Shown in pieces: positions 63,971 through 64,000 of a DNA stretch of 64,000 nucleotides. The translations under genes were made by a program, and so were the position numbers. The stretch's first letter is position 1. Each line of letters opens with the position of its first letter. Location: NCBI RefSeq assembly GCF_000019525.1, contig NC_010506.1, positions 4,588,001-4,652,000 on the forward strand. The letters run 5' to 3'. The notes beneath the pieces are model-generated. The model was not told the origin of the DNA. It worked only from the letters and a program-made list of their open reading frames with translations, and made no database searches. The stretch is from Shewanella woodyi ATCC 51908. Lineage in GTDB: Bacteria > Pseudomonadota > Gammaproteobacteria > Enterobacterales > Shewanellaceae.

Positions 63971-64000
63971 TTAGTCGTCAAAACAGATAGATAAGCAAAA
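63971..64000 (-). CDS. Precursor peptide C, only C-terminus in window
   Basis: The last nine codons read FCLSICFDD and stop, identical to the ends of A and B. The rest lies beyond the right edge. This shows that the tandem array has at least three members. Confidence 0.85.
   Translation of the reverse strand, partial: FCLSICFDD

Noticed and set aside
62748..64000. Lanthipeptide or sactipeptide cluster
   Set aside because: Cores are Cys-rich but no LanM, LanBC, radical SAM or YcaO gene is inside the window. Such a gene could still lie beyond the right edge, so the class is left open.

Overview
The window looks like chromosome of a marine Shewanella or close relative (Gammaproteobacteria, Alteromonadales). 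The main reasons are a periplasmic tetraheme flavocytochrome c fumarate reductase, a DUF3581 protein, the order dksA-gluQ-pcnB-folK-panB-panC, and dispersed short repeats of the ACCAATCAGTATAAG type. No rRNA, tRNA or CRISPR array was seen.

Layout. 1-6 kb: a secreted subtilisin-like protease (cut by the left edge) and a periplasmic S9 dipeptidyl peptidase. 6.2-7.2 kb: fbp. 7.2-13.4 kb: an accessory insertion zone between fbp and fccA. It holds two integron-type cassette genes with one clear attC and no integrase, a REP-associated-type Y1 transposase with a triple 22-nt repeat beside it, a DUF5694 gene, a 37-bp perfect direct repeat, three copies of a structured non-coding repeat, and an IS200-type element. 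13.5-22.5 kb: fccA, a divergent sensor kinase/response regulator pair, and a second kinase coupled to a urea/amide-type binding lipoprotein. 22.6-32.1 kb: a dicarboxylate/amino acid symporter, an MksBEF/MukBEF-like condensin operon, and an AGCS symporter behind a tandem glycine riboswitch. 32.4-40 kb: DUF3581, then an iron-linked group (FecA-like TonB receptor, porin, FMN-binding protein, PepSY protein) and an MFS exporter. 40-56 kb: housekeeping genes mrcB, hrpB, thpR, an unusual membrane regulator, pepB, sfsA, dksA, gluQ, pcnB (apparently with a conserved AUU start), folK, panB and panC.

56-64 kb (right end) is the most interesting part. It is a peptide-export locus read mostly on the minus strand and running off the right edge. 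At least three near-identical 42-aa double-glycine precursors lie in tandem (the last one cut by the window end), with four cysteines at strict four-residue spacing in the core. They are followed by a GRDP-like (DUF1399-like) protein, a fourth and different precursor, a second GRDP-like paralogue, an HlyD-type adaptor and a C39-peptidase ABC exporter. A membrane TPR protein converges on the exporter, and a fifth divergent precursor lies beyond it. Leaders, core cysteines, ribosome-binding sites and the protease triad are all readable. The inference is a secreted Cys-rich bacteriocin or RiPP-like system in which the paired GRDP-like proteins are the unexplained component (maturation, immunity or chaperone). 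The short precursor genes are easily missed by gene callers.
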